Shown here one piece after another: positions 1-7,967 of a DNA stretch of 64,000 nucleotides (its first letter is position 1; every line of letters begins with the position of its first letter). The notes below the pieces were generated by a model that had not been told where the DNA came from, ran no database searches, and was given only the letters and a program-made list of their open reading frames with translations. Source of the stretch: Albidovulum sediminicola (GTDB lineage: Bacteria > Pseudomonadota > Alphaproteobacteria > Rhodobacterales > Rhodobacteraceae). Location of the stretch: NCBI RefSeq assembly GCF_025751575.1, contig NZ_JAOWLA010000010.1:116514-180513 (forward strand). Reading direction: 5' to 3'. Both the position numbers and the translations under genes were made by a program.

Positions 1-1
1 T

Positions 2-1270
2 CTTGCCGGCGTTGCCAAGGGCAAGGCCATGCCTGCCTCCAAGTTCGGCAAGCAGAAGTTCTTTCACCTTCCGAACTCGATCTTTGCCCAGACCATTACC
101 GGCGACTACGCCGACATGCCCGATGAAAGCGAGTTCACGGAACCCGATATGGTGCTGGTGCCCGACTTCACCACCGCGACCGCGGTGCCCTGGACGGCCG
201 ACATCACCCTTCAAGTGATCCACGACGTGAACGACCAGAAGGGCGAACCCGTGAAGATGGCGCCGCGCAACGTGCTCAAGCGCATGGTGCAGCTTTACGC
301 CGAGCAAGGCTGGCGTCCCATCGTCGCGCCGGAGATGGAGTTCTACATCGTCGCCCGCAACGTCGATCCGAACCAGCCGATCATCCCGCCGGTTGGCCGT
401 TCAGGCCGCCGGGTGATGGCCAATCAGGCCTACTCCATGTCGGCCGTGGATGAATATGGCAAGGTCGTCGATGACATCTACGACTTCGCCGAAGCCCAGG
501 GGCTTGAGATCGACGGCATCGTGCAGGAAGGCGGCGCGGGCCAGGTCGAACTGAACCTGAGCCACGGCGACCCGGTCGAACTGGCCGACGAGGTTTTCTA
601 TTTCAAGCGTCTGATCCGCGAGGCCGCCTTGCGCCACGACTGCTTTGCCACTTTCATGGCGAAGCCGATCGAGGGCGAACCGGGCTCCGCCATGCACATC
701 CACCAGTCGGTCGTCGATATGAAGACCGGCGCGAACATCTTCTGCGATGAGAACGGGCAGGAGACGCCCGAATTCTTCCACTTCATCGCGGGCATGCAGA
801 CCTATCTTCCGGCGGTCGTCGCGCTGATGGCGCCCTATGTGAACTCCTACCGCCGCTACGTGCCGGACTTTGCCGCGCCGATTAACCTGGAATGGGGCCG
901 CGACAACCGCACCACGGGCCTGCGGGTGCCGATCTCGGAGCCGCACGCGCGGCGGCTGGAAAACCGGCTGCCCGGGATGGACTGCAACCCCTACCTAGGC
1001 ATGGTCGCCACCATGGTCTGCGGCTACCTGGGCCTTCGGGACAAGAAGATGCCCCGGCCCGAGAAGGTCGGGAACGCCTATATCGACTCGGACGAATTGC
1101 CCACGAACCTTGGCGACGCGCTCGACCTCTTCTCGGAGTGCCAGCCGGTGCGCGACGTGCTCTCGCCTGAGTTCTGCGATATTTACGAGGCGGTCAAGCG
1201 CAACGAATACAAGGAGTTCCTGCAGGTCATCAGCCCTTGGGAACGCGAGCACCTGCTTTTGAACGTATGA
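2..1270 (+). CDS. puuA: Glutamine synthetase family protein, gamma-glutamylputrescine synthetase-like (5' end outside window)
   Basis: The reading frame is open to the first base of the window (codons LAGVAKGKAMP before the first internal Met), so the true start lies upstream and the N-terminal beta-grasp part is missing. The visible ~420 residues show the glutamine synthetase catalytic fold: EMEFYIV, the QVELNL and MHIHQS metal/ATP motifs, and NRTTGLRVP near the C-terminus. Family knowledge: GlnA-like enzymes of this shape ligate glutamate to putrescine or other amines with ATP in the cytoplasm. The stop overlaps the start of a FAD amine oxidase-like gene, the usual pairing in the gamma-glutamylated putrescine pathway, which supports the amine-ligase reading over nitrogen-assimilation GlnA. 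The amine substrate itself is inferred. Confidence 0.85.
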   Translation, partial: LAGVAKGKAMPASKFGKQKFFHLPNSIFAQTITGDYADMPDESEFTEPDMVLVPDFTTATAVPWTADITLQVIHDVNDQKGEPVKMAPRNVLKRMVQLYAEQGWRPIVAPEMEFYIVARNVDPNQPIIPPVGRSGRRVMANQAYSMSAVDEYGKVVDDIYDFAEAQGLEIDGIVQEGGAGQVELNLSHGDPVELADEVFYFKRLIREAALRHDCFATFMAKPIEGEPGSAMHIHQSVVDMKTGANIFCDENGQETPEFFHFIAGMQTYLPAVVALMAPYVNSYRRYVPDFAAPINLEWGRDNRTTGLRVPISEPHARRLENRLPGMDCNPYLGMVATMVCGYLGLRDKKMPRPEKVGNAYIDSDELPTNLGDALDLFSECQPVRDVLSPEFCDIYEAVKRNEYKEFLQVISPWEREHLLLNV

Positions 1271-2568
1271 ATCTGCTCTTTGCCAACGACCGCCGCGGGG
1301 AATACCCGCAGAGCTACTATGCCGCCACCGCAGCCCCGATCGAGCGCTTTGCCAAGCTCAGGGGTGAGGTGCAGGCCGATGTCTGCGTGGTGGGGGCGGG
1401 TTTCACCGGGCTTTCCGCAGCGCTGCACCTTGCGGAGGCGGGTCTTTCCGTCGTCGTGCTGGAGGCGCACCGCGTGGGCTTCGGCGCCTCTGGCCGCAAC
1501 GGCGGGCAGGTCAGCAGCGGCCAGCGGTTGGAACAGGATGCGCTGGAGCGGATGTACGGGCTGGATACAGCCCGCAGCCTCTGGACCTTCGCGGAGGAGT
1601 CCAAGCAGCTGGTTCGCGACCTGATCGCGACGCATGACATGCCCTGCACCTTCAAGCCCGGCATCGCCCATGCCTGCTGGCACGACAGCGAGGTGCGCCA
1701 TTCCCATGCCTATGCCGAGAAGCTCGCGCGCGATTACGGCTACGATCAGGTCGAAACGCTTGATGAGGAAGGGCTGGCCGCCCTTATTCCCTCCGGCGTC
1801 TACAAGGGCGGCGACATCGACAGGGGCGCCGGCCATGTCCATCCACTGAACTTCACCATCGGCCTTGCGCGCGCGGCAGCTGCAAAGGGCGCGCGGATCT
1901 GTGAGGACAGCCTTGTCACCGCGGTCCGGCCCGGCCCCCGCCCCGTCGTTGAAACCGAGGGCGGTCGGGTCGTCTGCGGCCACGTCGTCCTGGCCTGCAA
2001 CGGCTACCTCGGCGGGCTGGACGGCAAGGTCTCGGCGCGGGTCATGCCGATCAACAACTTCGTGATCGCGACGGAGCCGCTCGGCGATCGCGCGGCCGAG
2101 GTCCTGGCTCAAGACGTGGCCGCGTGCGACACGAAATTCGTGGTCAACTACTGGCGCCTGTCAGACGACAAGCGGCTTTTGTTCGGGGGCGGGGAAAGCT
2201 ATGGCTACCGCTTTCCCGATGTGATCCGGACCGTACGGCCGCCGATGCTCAAGGTTTACCCTGGGCTTGCGGATGTGCGGATCGACTACGCCTGGGGCGG
2301 CACGCTCGCGATCACCATGAACCGCATGCCCTGCTTCCTTCGGCCCGCCGAAAACGTGCTTTCAGCCTCCGGCTATTCGGGCCACGGCGTCGCGATGGCG
2401 ACGCTCGCGGGGAAGATCATGGCGGAGGCCATCGGCGGCCAGGCCGGGCGCTTCGACATCCTTTCGGACCTCAACCTGCCGCGCTTCCCCGGTGGGCCCT
2501 CGATGCGATGGCCGCTTCTGGTGCTTGCCATGACCTGGTTTTCCCTTCGCGACCGCCTCGGGATATGA
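1267..2568 (+). CDS. puuB: FAD-dependent oxidoreductase, gamma-glutamylputrescine oxidase-like (DAO family)
   Basis: This 433-residue protein begins at the ATG in an ATGA overlap with the upstream synthetase-like gene, so translation is probably coupled. An earlier in-frame start at 1237 would lie deep inside the upstream gene and is less likely. The dinucleotide-binding motif VVGAGFTGLSAA is near residues 41-52, followed by the E of VLEAHRVGFGASGRNGGQ, typical of DAO/PuuB/OrdL oxidases. The C-terminal FAD-contact segment is YSGHGVAMA. Family knowledge: PuuB oxidises gamma-glutamylputrescine to the aldehyde with release of ammonia and peroxide. Length matches PuuB/OrdL (about 430 aa). Substrate is inferred from the neighbour; other glycine/D-amino-acid oxidases look similar. 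Confidence 0.85.
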   Translation: MNLLFANDRRGEYPQSYYAATAAPIERFAKLRGEVQADVCVVGAGFTGLSAALHLAEAGLSVVVLEAHRVGFGASGRNGGQVSSGQRLEQDALERMYGLDTARSLWTFAEESKQLVRDLIATHDMPCTFKPGIAHACWHDSEVRHSHAYAEKLARDYGYDQVETLDEEGLAALIPSGVYKGGDIDRGAGHVHPLNFTIGLARAAAAKGARICEDSLVTAVRPGPRPVVETEGGRVVCGHVVLACNGYLGGLDGKVSARVMPINNFVIATEPLGDRAAEVLAQDVAACDTKFVVNYWRLSDDKRLLFGGGESYGYRFPDVIRTVRPPMLKVYPGLADVRIDYAWGGTLAITMNRMPCFLRPAENVLSASGYSGHGVAMATLAGKIMAEAIGGQAGRFDILSDLNLPRFPGGPSMRWPLLVLAMTWFSLRDRLGI

Positions 2569-2570
2569 GA

Positions 2571-2590
2571 AAGGGCCCCGAGGGGCCCTT
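2571..2590. terminator. Bidirectional stem-loop terminator between oxidoreductase and phaR
   Basis: A perfect inverted repeat, AAGGGCCCC / GGGGCCCTT around GA, lies in the 23-base gap between two convergent stop codons. The core GGGCCCCGAGGGGCCC is repeated exactly in the phaP terminator at 3270-3285. Confidence 0.7.
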
Positions 2591-2591
2591 G

Positions 2592-3161
2592 TCACAGCTT
2601 CGAGAGCTTGGCCTGCAACTCCGCCAACTGCTTCCGGATCGCGGCCAGATCGTCGTCGTCGCGCGACTTTCCCTTGGTCTTCGCGGGCTCTTCGGCCTCC
2701 CCGGCCTCGTCCCCGCCGCGGGTCCAACCGCTCATCATCGACTTCAGGAAGGCCTGCTGCTGGCGCTGCATCGCCTCAAACCCAGGCATGGAGGCCATGG
2801 GATTCGGCAGATGGCTCATGTTCTCCATCAGCTTCGACTGCCCTTCACGCAGCATCTCGAACGAGGCGGCGAGGAACTGCGGAACGACACTTTGGGCGCT
2901 CGTGGTGTAGCTGCGCACAAGATCGGTCAGCACATCCACCGGGAGCACGTTTTCGCCCCGGCTTTCGTGTTCAGCGATGATCTGCAAAAGGTATTGGCGC
3001 GTCAGGTCGTCGCCGGTCTTCAGATCGACAATCTGGACCTCTCGGCCGTCGCGGATGAATGTCGCGATATCCTCAAGCGTCACATAATCGCTTGTCTCGG
3101 TATTGTAGAGCCGCCGGCTCGCGTAGCGCTTGATCAGCAGCGGCTTGGCATCTTCGGCCAT
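2592..3161 (-). CDS. phaR: Polyhydroxyalkanoate synthesis repressor PhaR
   Basis: This 189-residue protein starts at the ATG preceded by GGGAGG. It opens with the highly conserved PHB/PHA accumulation regulator N-domain, including IKRYASRRLYNTE and YVTLEDIA, the DNA-binding part of PhaR (AniA). A central helical PHB-accumulation domain follows (LLQIIAEHESRGENVLP). The C-terminus is charged and ends in a short coiled segment (LAAIRKQLAELQAKLSKL). Family knowledge: PhaR represses phasin and other pha genes and is released when it binds nascent PHB granules. It is transcribed with the same polarity as phaP and phaC, but a terminator separates it from phaP. The upstream GCTGCAGC palindrome may be an autoregulatory site (inference). 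Confidence 0.95.
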   Translation of the reverse strand: MAEDAKPLLIKRYASRRLYNTETSDYVTLEDIATFIRDGREVQIVDLKTGDDLTRQYLLQIIAEHESRGENVLPVDVLTDLVRSYTTSAQSVVPQFLAASFEMLREGQSKLMENMSHLPNPMASMPGFEAMQRQQQAFLKSMMSGWTRGGDEAGEAEEPAKTKGKSRDDDDLAAIRKQLAELQAKLSKL

Positions 3162-3190
3162 GCAATCCTCCCAAGGGGTCGTTTTTTGGC

Positions 3191-3212
3191 GCTGCAGCAA
3201 GATTAAGCTGCG
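3191..3212. promoter_or_regulatory. Degenerate TGC-rich element upstream of phaR
   Basis: The palindrome GCTGCAGC and a second AAGCTGCGGC lie 30-50 bases upstream of the phaR start. They resemble but do not fully match the CTGCN3GCAG PhaR box, so autoregulation is possible but unproven. Confidence 0.35.
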
Positions 3213-3259
3213 GCACGAAAAAAACAACATCCGAAAAACCCCGGGATGCTGCATCCGCA

Positions 3260-3286
3260 AAGAAAAGCGGGCCCCGAGGGGCCCGC
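3260..3286 (-). terminator. Intrinsic terminator of phaP
   Basis: The perfect stem GCGGGCCCC / GGGGCCCGC spans 3267-3286. Read on the minus strand it is followed by TTTTCTTT, the layout of a Rho-independent terminator after phaP (stop at 3334). Confidence 0.8.
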
Positions 3287-3333
3287 CAGTGCGACCTTGC
3301 CGTTGGGGAGGATAACGGCCGTGGTCAGTCAGT

Positions 3334-3795
3334 TCACTTCGCAGCGGAGGTCGCGACGGTCGCGGCCTTCTTCGCGGCGGTCTGCACGTCGGCGGTGGCC
3401 TTCTTCACGGCGGCGGTCGCCTCTTCGGAGAAGTCCTTGCCGGCGGCCAGCATCAGCTCGACGGTTTCGGTCTGGGCTTTCTTCGCAACTTCGGCGAAAG
3501 CGGCCAGGTTTTCAGCGGCCAGTTCGGCGGTCGCCGAGGCGAAATCGCTGAAAGCCTTGCTGTAGTCGGCCGGCTCGGCCTTGGCTTTCGACAGCTCGCC
3601 GAACTTCGCGATAGCTTCCTTGGTCCACTTCGAGGAGATGTCGCTCGACTTCTCGGCGGCTTCGAGCGCAACCTTGGTCATCTTTTCGCTGAGGACAGCG
3701 GAGTTCTTGTAGGCATCTTTCAGGGCGGCGGTGTCAACCGGGAACGAGGAAACCATGTCCTGAAGGACTTTCGAGATATCTTGCTGCTTCGTCAT
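3334..3795 (-). CDS. phaP: Phasin, PHB granule-associated protein PhaP
   Basis: This 153-residue, Ala/Lys-rich, wholly helical protein begins MTKQQDISKVLQDM and matches the phasin_2 type of alphaproteobacteria in length and composition. It has no signal peptide and no membrane segment. Family knowledge: phasins coat PHB granules and control granule size and number. The ATG at 3795 has GGAG upstream; an earlier in-frame Met at 3828 would add 11 residues overlapping the leader. The promoter carries two exact PhaR boxes, so strong PhaR repression relieved by granule formation is expected. It lies between phaR and phaC, the standard Rhodobacterales order. Confidence 0.93.
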   Translation of the reverse strand: MTKQQDISKVLQDMVSSFPVDTAALKDAYKNSAVLSEKMTKVALEAAEKSSDISSKWTKEAIAKFGELSKAKAEPADYSKAFSDFASATAELAAENLAAFAEVAKKAQTETVELMLAAGKDFSEEATAAVKKATADVQTAAKKAATVATSAAK

Positions 3796-3852
3796 GGTGG
3801 TCACTCCATTTGCGACGGGGGATGTCATTCGCTTCTGGAGCCTAGATACATG

Positions 3853-3863
3853 CTGCAGCGCAG
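3853..3863. promoter_or_regulatory. PhaR operator box 1 (CTGC-AGC-GCAG) in phaP promoter
   Basis: An exact CTGCN3GCAG match lies 58-68 bases upstream of the phaP start codon. This motif is the one reported for PhaR in Rhodobacter sphaeroides. Its centre is 29 bases from box 2, about three helical turns. Confidence 0.8.
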
Positions 3864-3881
3864 CATTTCAAGTAAAGATTG

Positions 3882-3892
3882 CTGCGCTGCAG
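3882..3892. promoter_or_regulatory. PhaR operator box 2 (CTGC-GCT-GCAG) in phaP promoter
   Basis: A second exact CTGCN3GCAG match lies 87-97 bases upstream of the phaP start, on the same helical face as box 1, and immediately next to an A-tract before the phaC stop codon. Confidence 0.8.
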
Positions 3893-3910
3893 AAAAAAAT
3901 TTTGCGAAGC

Positions 3911-5707
3911 CTATGAAGCCGGAACCTCGCTCACATAGGTGCCGGGGGCCGGGGCAAGGACCTTGTGCTTCGAATCGCCCAAGGCACGCGCCGGAACCAT
4001 CCGGCCGGACCGCGCCGCAAGCCAGTCACGCCAGCGGGGCCACCAGCTGCCCTTGTGATAGCCAGCGCCCTCCTTCCACTCCTCGACTGGGCGCATCGGC
4101 CCCTCGTTGGTGTAGTGGCCGTACTTGTCCTTGCCGGGCGGATTGACGATGCCGGCGATATGGCCGCTTTCGGACAGGATGAAGGTCTTGTCCCGTGAGC
4201 CGAACTGCCGGATGCCGTTGTAGGAGGACTTCCAGGGCGCGATGTGGTCGGTCTCACAGGCGATCGCGCAGACGGGAACCTTAACGTCCTTGACGGTCAC
4301 GCGCTCCCCGTCGACATCGAACCCCGGCGCGATCAGGTGGTTCTGCTGGCAAAGCTGGCGCAGGTATTCCACGCACATCCGCCCCGGCAGGTTGGTTCCG
4401 TCGCCGTTCCAGTAAAGCAGGTCGAACGCGGGCGGCGCCTCGCCCAGCATGTAGCTGCGGATGGCGGGGGTGTAGATCAGATCGTTCGCACGCAGGAAAG
4501 AGAACGTCCGCGCCATGAAGAACTTGTCGAGATAGCCCTCTTTCGCGATCGTTTCCTCGATCCCGCCGACGAAGTCGTCATCGAGGAAAACCCCAATCTC
4601 TCCGGGTTCGGAAAAGTCGGTGAGCGTCGTGAAGAAGGTGGCGGAGTTCACCGACTTGTCGCCGCGCTTGTTCATCAGGCCCAGCGTCGCGGTCAGGGTC
4701 GTCCCGGCTATGCAGTAGCCCACCGCGTTGACCTTGGGCTCGCCGGTGATCTGCTTCACCTGCTCGATCGCGGCCAGGTAACCATCGCGCACATAATCAT
4801 CCATGCCGACGTCGGCATAGCTCGCGTCAGGGTTCTTCCAGCTGACGACGAACAGCGTGAACCCCTGGTCGACGATCCACTTGATCAGCGAGTTCGCGGG
4901 CTTCAGGTCCAGGATGTAGAACTTGTTGATCCAGGGCGGGAAGACGATCAGCGGGGTCTTGTGCACCTTTTCCGTCGTCGGCGCATACTGGATCAGTTCG
5001 AACATCCGGTTGCGGAAGACGACGCCGCCCTCGGATGTCCCGATGTTGGTGCCGACCGCGAAGGCGTCCTTGTCCGACAGCGTAACCAGAAGATCCCCGT
5101 GATTCGCCTCGACATCGCGCACGAGGTTTTCCAAGCCCTTCACCAGGCTGTCGCCCTCGGTCGCGACCGCGCGTTCGAGCGCGTCGGGGTTCGTGGCCAG
5201 AAAGTTCGTCGGCGCCATCATGTCGATAATCTGGTGCGTGAAGTATTCGATCCGCCGCTTGTCCGAAGGCGCGAGCCCTTCCAGCCCCTGCACGGCCTTC
5301 TCCATCGCCTCGACATTGGTCTCATACTGCCGCTTGACGAAGTTGAAATAGGGATTGGTTTGCCAAAGAGGATTGGCAAAGCGTCGATCCTTCGGTCCTT
5401 GTCCGGCCTCCGGTGCCTCGGCCGCCTGGCCCGCGATCGCCTTCTGCATCTCGACGTAGTGTTCGAACGACTTGCCCCAGAATTCGGCCTGCTGCTCCAG
5501 AATCCGGGTGGGATTCGCCATCGCTTCGGCCCAGAATGCGCTTGCCGCCTTGCCGTAAAGCTCCTGGCCGGGCGCCTCCAGGGCGGGGGTTCGCATCCGT
5601 TTATGCTGCAATGCAGCAATAAGACGTTGCGTCAGGTCCTCTATTTTCGCAAGATTCGAAGTAAATTTCTCCAGGTTGCGCGAGGATTCCGTAACTTCTG
5701 TTGTCAT
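3911..5707 (-). CDS. phaC: Class I poly(3-hydroxyalkanoate) synthase PhaC
   Basis: The 598-residue length fits class I synthases. The lipase-like box GYCIAG places the catalytic Cys at about residue 332. The partner Asp lies near FDLLYWNGDGTNLPG and the His in SGHIAGIVNPP. The N-terminal PhaC_N domain includes VVFRNRMFELIQY. Family knowledge: PhaC polymerises (R)-3-hydroxybutyryl-CoA on the PHB granule surface. AGGAGG precedes the ATG at 5707. The gene is divergent from phaZ across a ~100-base gap and co-oriented with phaP and phaR. An exact PhaR box lies inside the coding sequence near codons 31-34, which is unusual and may add downstream repression. Confidence 0.96.
   Translation of the reverse strand: MTTEVTESSRNLEKFTSNLAKIEDLTQRLIAALQHKRMRTPALEAPGQELYGKAASAFWAEAMANPTRILEQQAEFWGKSFEHYVEMQKAIAGQAAEAPEAGQGPKDRRFANPLWQTNPYFNFVKRQYETNVEAMEKAVQGLEGLAPSDKRRIEYFTHQIIDMMAPTNFLATNPDALERAVATEGDSLVKGLENLVRDVEANHGDLLVTLSDKDAFAVGTNIGTSEGGVVFRNRMFELIQYAPTTEKVHKTPLIVFPPWINKFYILDLKPANSLIKWIVDQGFTLFVVSWKNPDASYADVGMDDYVRDGYLAAIEQVKQITGEPKVNAVGYCIAGTTLTATLGLMNKRGDKSVNSATFFTTLTDFSEPGEIGVFLDDDFVGGIEETIAKEGYLDKFFMARTFSFLRANDLIYTPAIRSYMLGEAPPAFDLLYWNGDGTNLPGRMCVEYLRQLCQQNHLIAPGFDVDGERVTVKDVKVPVCAIACETDHIAPWKSSYNGIRQFGSRDKTFILSESGHIAGIVNPPGKDKYGHYTNEGPMRPVEEWKEGAGYHKGSWWPRWRDWLAARSGRMVPARALGDSKHKVLAPAPGTYVSEVPAS
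5606..5616. promoter_or_regulatory. Intragenic PhaR box (CTGC-AAT-GCAG) in phaC
   Basis: An exact CTGCN3GCAG match lies 91-101 bases downstream of the phaC start codon, inside the coding sequence. A degenerate partner (GCAGTGCAGC) lies near 5735-5744 in the phaC/phaZ divergent promoter. Confidence 0.5.
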
Positions 5708-5811
5708 CCCTATCGCTTCCTCCTAATCTTTATCGCAGTGCAGCATAACGCCGCCGGAAAGAACGCGAAAGCAATGATATCCGCAGGGCCAGTCCCCGCA
5801 AAGGAGGTACG

Positions 5812-7071
5812 ATGAAGGGAATGGCCACCTACGACCTTATGGAAAGCATTCGCAACACGAACGAATGGCTCGGCGCGAGCGCGCGCGCGATGGCTTCCTA
5901 CCCGGTCTGGGGGCTGGTACCTCATCCGATGTTCAAGGTCATGTCCGCCTGGGGCCGGATCACCGAACGTTCTTTCGCGCGCATGGTCATCAAACCCGAC
6001 TGGGGCATCCGCACGATCGTCGGCCCCGACGGGCGCGACCACATCGTGGAGGTCGAGACGCTCGTCACCCGGGCTTTCGGCGACCTGATCCATTTCCGCG
6101 TCCAAGGGCGCGCACCGATGAAGCGCCGCGTCCTTCTGGTCGCGCCGATGTCGGGCCATTACTCCACGCTCCTTCGCTCCACGGTCAAAAGCTTGCTTCC
6201 GGACTGTGAAGTCTATGTGACGGACTGGAAGAACGCCCGCGACATTCCCGTGTCCGAGGGTAAGTTCGACATCGAGGACTACACCCTCTACCTCGTGGAT
6301 TTCATCCGCGTCCTCGGCCCCGACCTGAACATCGTCGCGGTCTGCCAGCCGGTGCCGCTGACGCTGGCGGCAACGGCCTATCTCGCCGGCGAAGACCCCG
6401 CCGCGCAGCCCAAGACGCTGACCCTGATCGGCGGCCCGATCGATCCCGATGCTGCCCCGACCGAGGTCACCGACTTCGGCCGCCGCGTGACGATGGGCCA
6501 GCTCGAACACATGGTCATCCAGCGCGTGGGCTTCAAATACGGCGGCGCCGGCCGTCTCGTCTATCCCGGGCTGATGCAGCTTGCGTCCTTCATCTCGATG
6601 AACATGGACCGCCACACCACCGCGTTTGGCGAACAGATCCTGCGCGCGGCCAAGGGCGAGGCATCGGAGCGCGACGCACACAACCGCTTCTATGACGAAT
6701 ACCTGTCGGTCATGGACATGACTGCGGAATTCTACCTCTCGACGGTGGAGCGGGTCTTCAAGAATCGGGAAATCGCCCGCAACGACTTCACCGTCGCGGG
6801 CAAGAAGGTCGATTTCGGCAAGATCACCGATGTCGCCGTCAAGATCGTCGAGGGCGAGAAGGACGACATCTCCGCCCCCGGCCAATGTCTTGCCGCGCTC
6901 GACCTGCTGACCGGGCTTGCCGATGAAAAGAAGGCCCAGCACCTCGAACCGGATGCCGGCCACTACGGCATCTTCGCCGGCAAGTCCTGGCGCGACAACA
7001 TCCGGCCGCTGGTGCTTGACTTCATCGACACGAATTCGGCCACGCGCAAGGCGAGCGTCCGCGCGGTCTAA
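5812..7071 (+). CDS. phaZ: Intracellular poly(3-hydroxybutyrate) depolymerase PhaZ
   Basis: The 419-residue protein matches the PHB_depo/PhaZ1 family (about 400-420 aa). It starts MKGMATYDLMESIRNTNEW behind a strong AAAGGAGG; an alternative ATG is nine bases downstream. The lipase-box-like AVCQPVPL puts the nucleophilic Cys at about residue 178, as in intracellular depolymerases. The C-terminal His is in PDAGHYGIFAG. There is no signal peptide, so it acts in the cytoplasm on native granules, releasing 3-hydroxybutyrate. It is transcribed divergently from phaC, the common phaZ<>phaCPR arrangement, so synthesis and mobilisation may share regulatory DNA. Its stop overlaps that of the next, convergent gene by two bases. 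Confidence 0.94.
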   Translation: MKGMATYDLMESIRNTNEWLGASARAMASYPVWGLVPHPMFKVMSAWGRITERSFARMVIKPDWGIRTIVGPDGRDHIVEVETLVTRAFGDLIHFRVQGRAPMKRRVLLVAPMSGHYSTLLRSTVKSLLPDCEVYVTDWKNARDIPVSEGKFDIEDYTLYLVDFIRVLGPDLNIVAVCQPVPLTLAATAYLAGEDPAAQPKTLTLIGGPIDPDAAPTEVTDFGRRVTMGQLEHMVIQRVGFKYGGAGRLVYPGLMQLASFISMNMDRHTTAFGEQILRAAKGEASERDAHNRFYDEYLSVMDMTAEFYLSTVERVFKNREIARNDFTVAGKKVDFGKITDVAVKIVEGEKDDISAPGQCLAALDLLTGLADEKKAQHLEPDAGHYGIFAGKSWRDNIRPLVLDFIDTNSATRKASVRAV

Positions 7072-7814
7072 GCCGCGCGGTTGCCGACCTTCAGTACGGT
7101 CGCCTCGATCAGTTTCAGGCAATCCGGCGTCGAAAACCGGTGATCCGCGCCCTTGACCAGGGTCAGGCGGATGTCGGGGCCCGCCATATGATCCAGAAGC
7201 CGCATGGCCAGGGCGACCGGAACATCCGCGTCCGCGGTGCCCTGCAACATCCGAACTGGCATGCCAAGGCCGAGCGGTCGATCGAAGATCAACCGCGACC
7301 GCCCCTCCTCGATCAACCGCCGGGTAAAGATGTAGGGCTCGGGCGAATACTCCGACGGCCGCTCCAACCGCCCGTATTCCAGGACGCCCTGCCGCTCCAC
7401 CTCGCTCAGCCCTGCCCACAGGGTTTCGGTGAAATCCGGCGCGGCGGCGATGGTCACAAGGCCCGCCACCTTCTCCGGATGCGCCCGCGCGACCAGAAGC
7501 GATATCCACCCCCCCATGGACGACCCCACCAGGATCTGCGGCCCCTCCGTCAGGCCAAGGATCGCCGCGCAGGCATCCTCGAACCAATCGCCGATCGCCC
7601 CATCCAGGAAATCGCCCGATGACGCCCCATGCCCGGAATAGTCGAAACGCAGAAAGGCCCGCCCGCGCGCCTTGCACCACGCCTCCAGCGCCAGCGCCTT
7701 GGTGCCTTCCTTGTCGGACTTGAATCCGCCCAGGAAGACGACCCCCGGCCCCGCCCCCTCCAGCCGGTCATAGGCGATCCGCCGGCCCTGCCTTGTCTCA
7801 AGAAACTCGCTCAT
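7068..7814 (-). CDS. Alpha/beta hydrolase (carboxylesterase/thioesterase type)
   Basis: This 248-residue protein has the alpha/beta hydrolase fold. The nucleophile elbow G-S-S-M-G puts Ser at residue 99, a likely acid lies in GTADADVPV near residue 200, and the base His is in GADHRFS at residue 225. It has LGGFKSDKEGTKA near the oxyanion strand, a pattern shared with ABHD10-like thioesterases. No signal peptide or lid domain is seen. The ATG at 7814 was chosen because sequence upstream is the thrS leader hairpin; a second Met further upstream (MKKRGGG) is less likely. Substrate is unknown. It converges on phaZ with overlapping stops, but I see no direct evidence for a role in PHB metabolism. 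Confidence 0.85.
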   Translation of the reverse strand: MSEFLETRQGRRIAYDRLEGAGPGVVFLGGFKSDKEGTKALALEAWCKARGRAFLRFDYSGHGASSGDFLDGAIGDWFEDACAAILGLTEGPQILVGSSMGGWISLLVARAHPEKVAGLVTIAAAPDFTETLWAGLSEVERQGVLEYGRLERPSEYSPEPYIFTRRLIEEGRSRLIFDRPLGLGMPVRMLQGTADADVPVALAMRLLDHMAGPDIRLTLVKGADHRFSTPDCLKLIEATVLKVGNRAA

Positions 7815-7857
7815 TCCGCCCCCCCGCTTCTTCATTGCGACAAATACCCCCGGGGGT

Positions 7858-7876
7858 CCGGGGGTGGAACCCCCGG
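7858..7876. repeat. GC-rich hairpin in thrS upstream region
   Basis: The arms CCGGGGGT and ACCCCCGG surround a GGA loop, preceded by a second CCCCCGGGGG palindrome. Elements of this kind are scattered in Rhodobacterales intergenic DNA. It lies about 90 bases before thrS and has no following T-run, so I do not call it a terminator. Confidence 0.45.
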
Positions 7877-7967
7877 CGATTGACTTCCCCGCCGCGATTG
7901 AGGAATAAGGCGCGACATCACCCGCAACCGGGCGTTCCGTGGGCGCCAAACCGACGAGGAGCCGGCC

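Noticed and set aside
4244..5815. 523-codon plus-strand frame antisense to phaC
   Set aside because: Shadow frame with no recognisable domain; phaC is certain.
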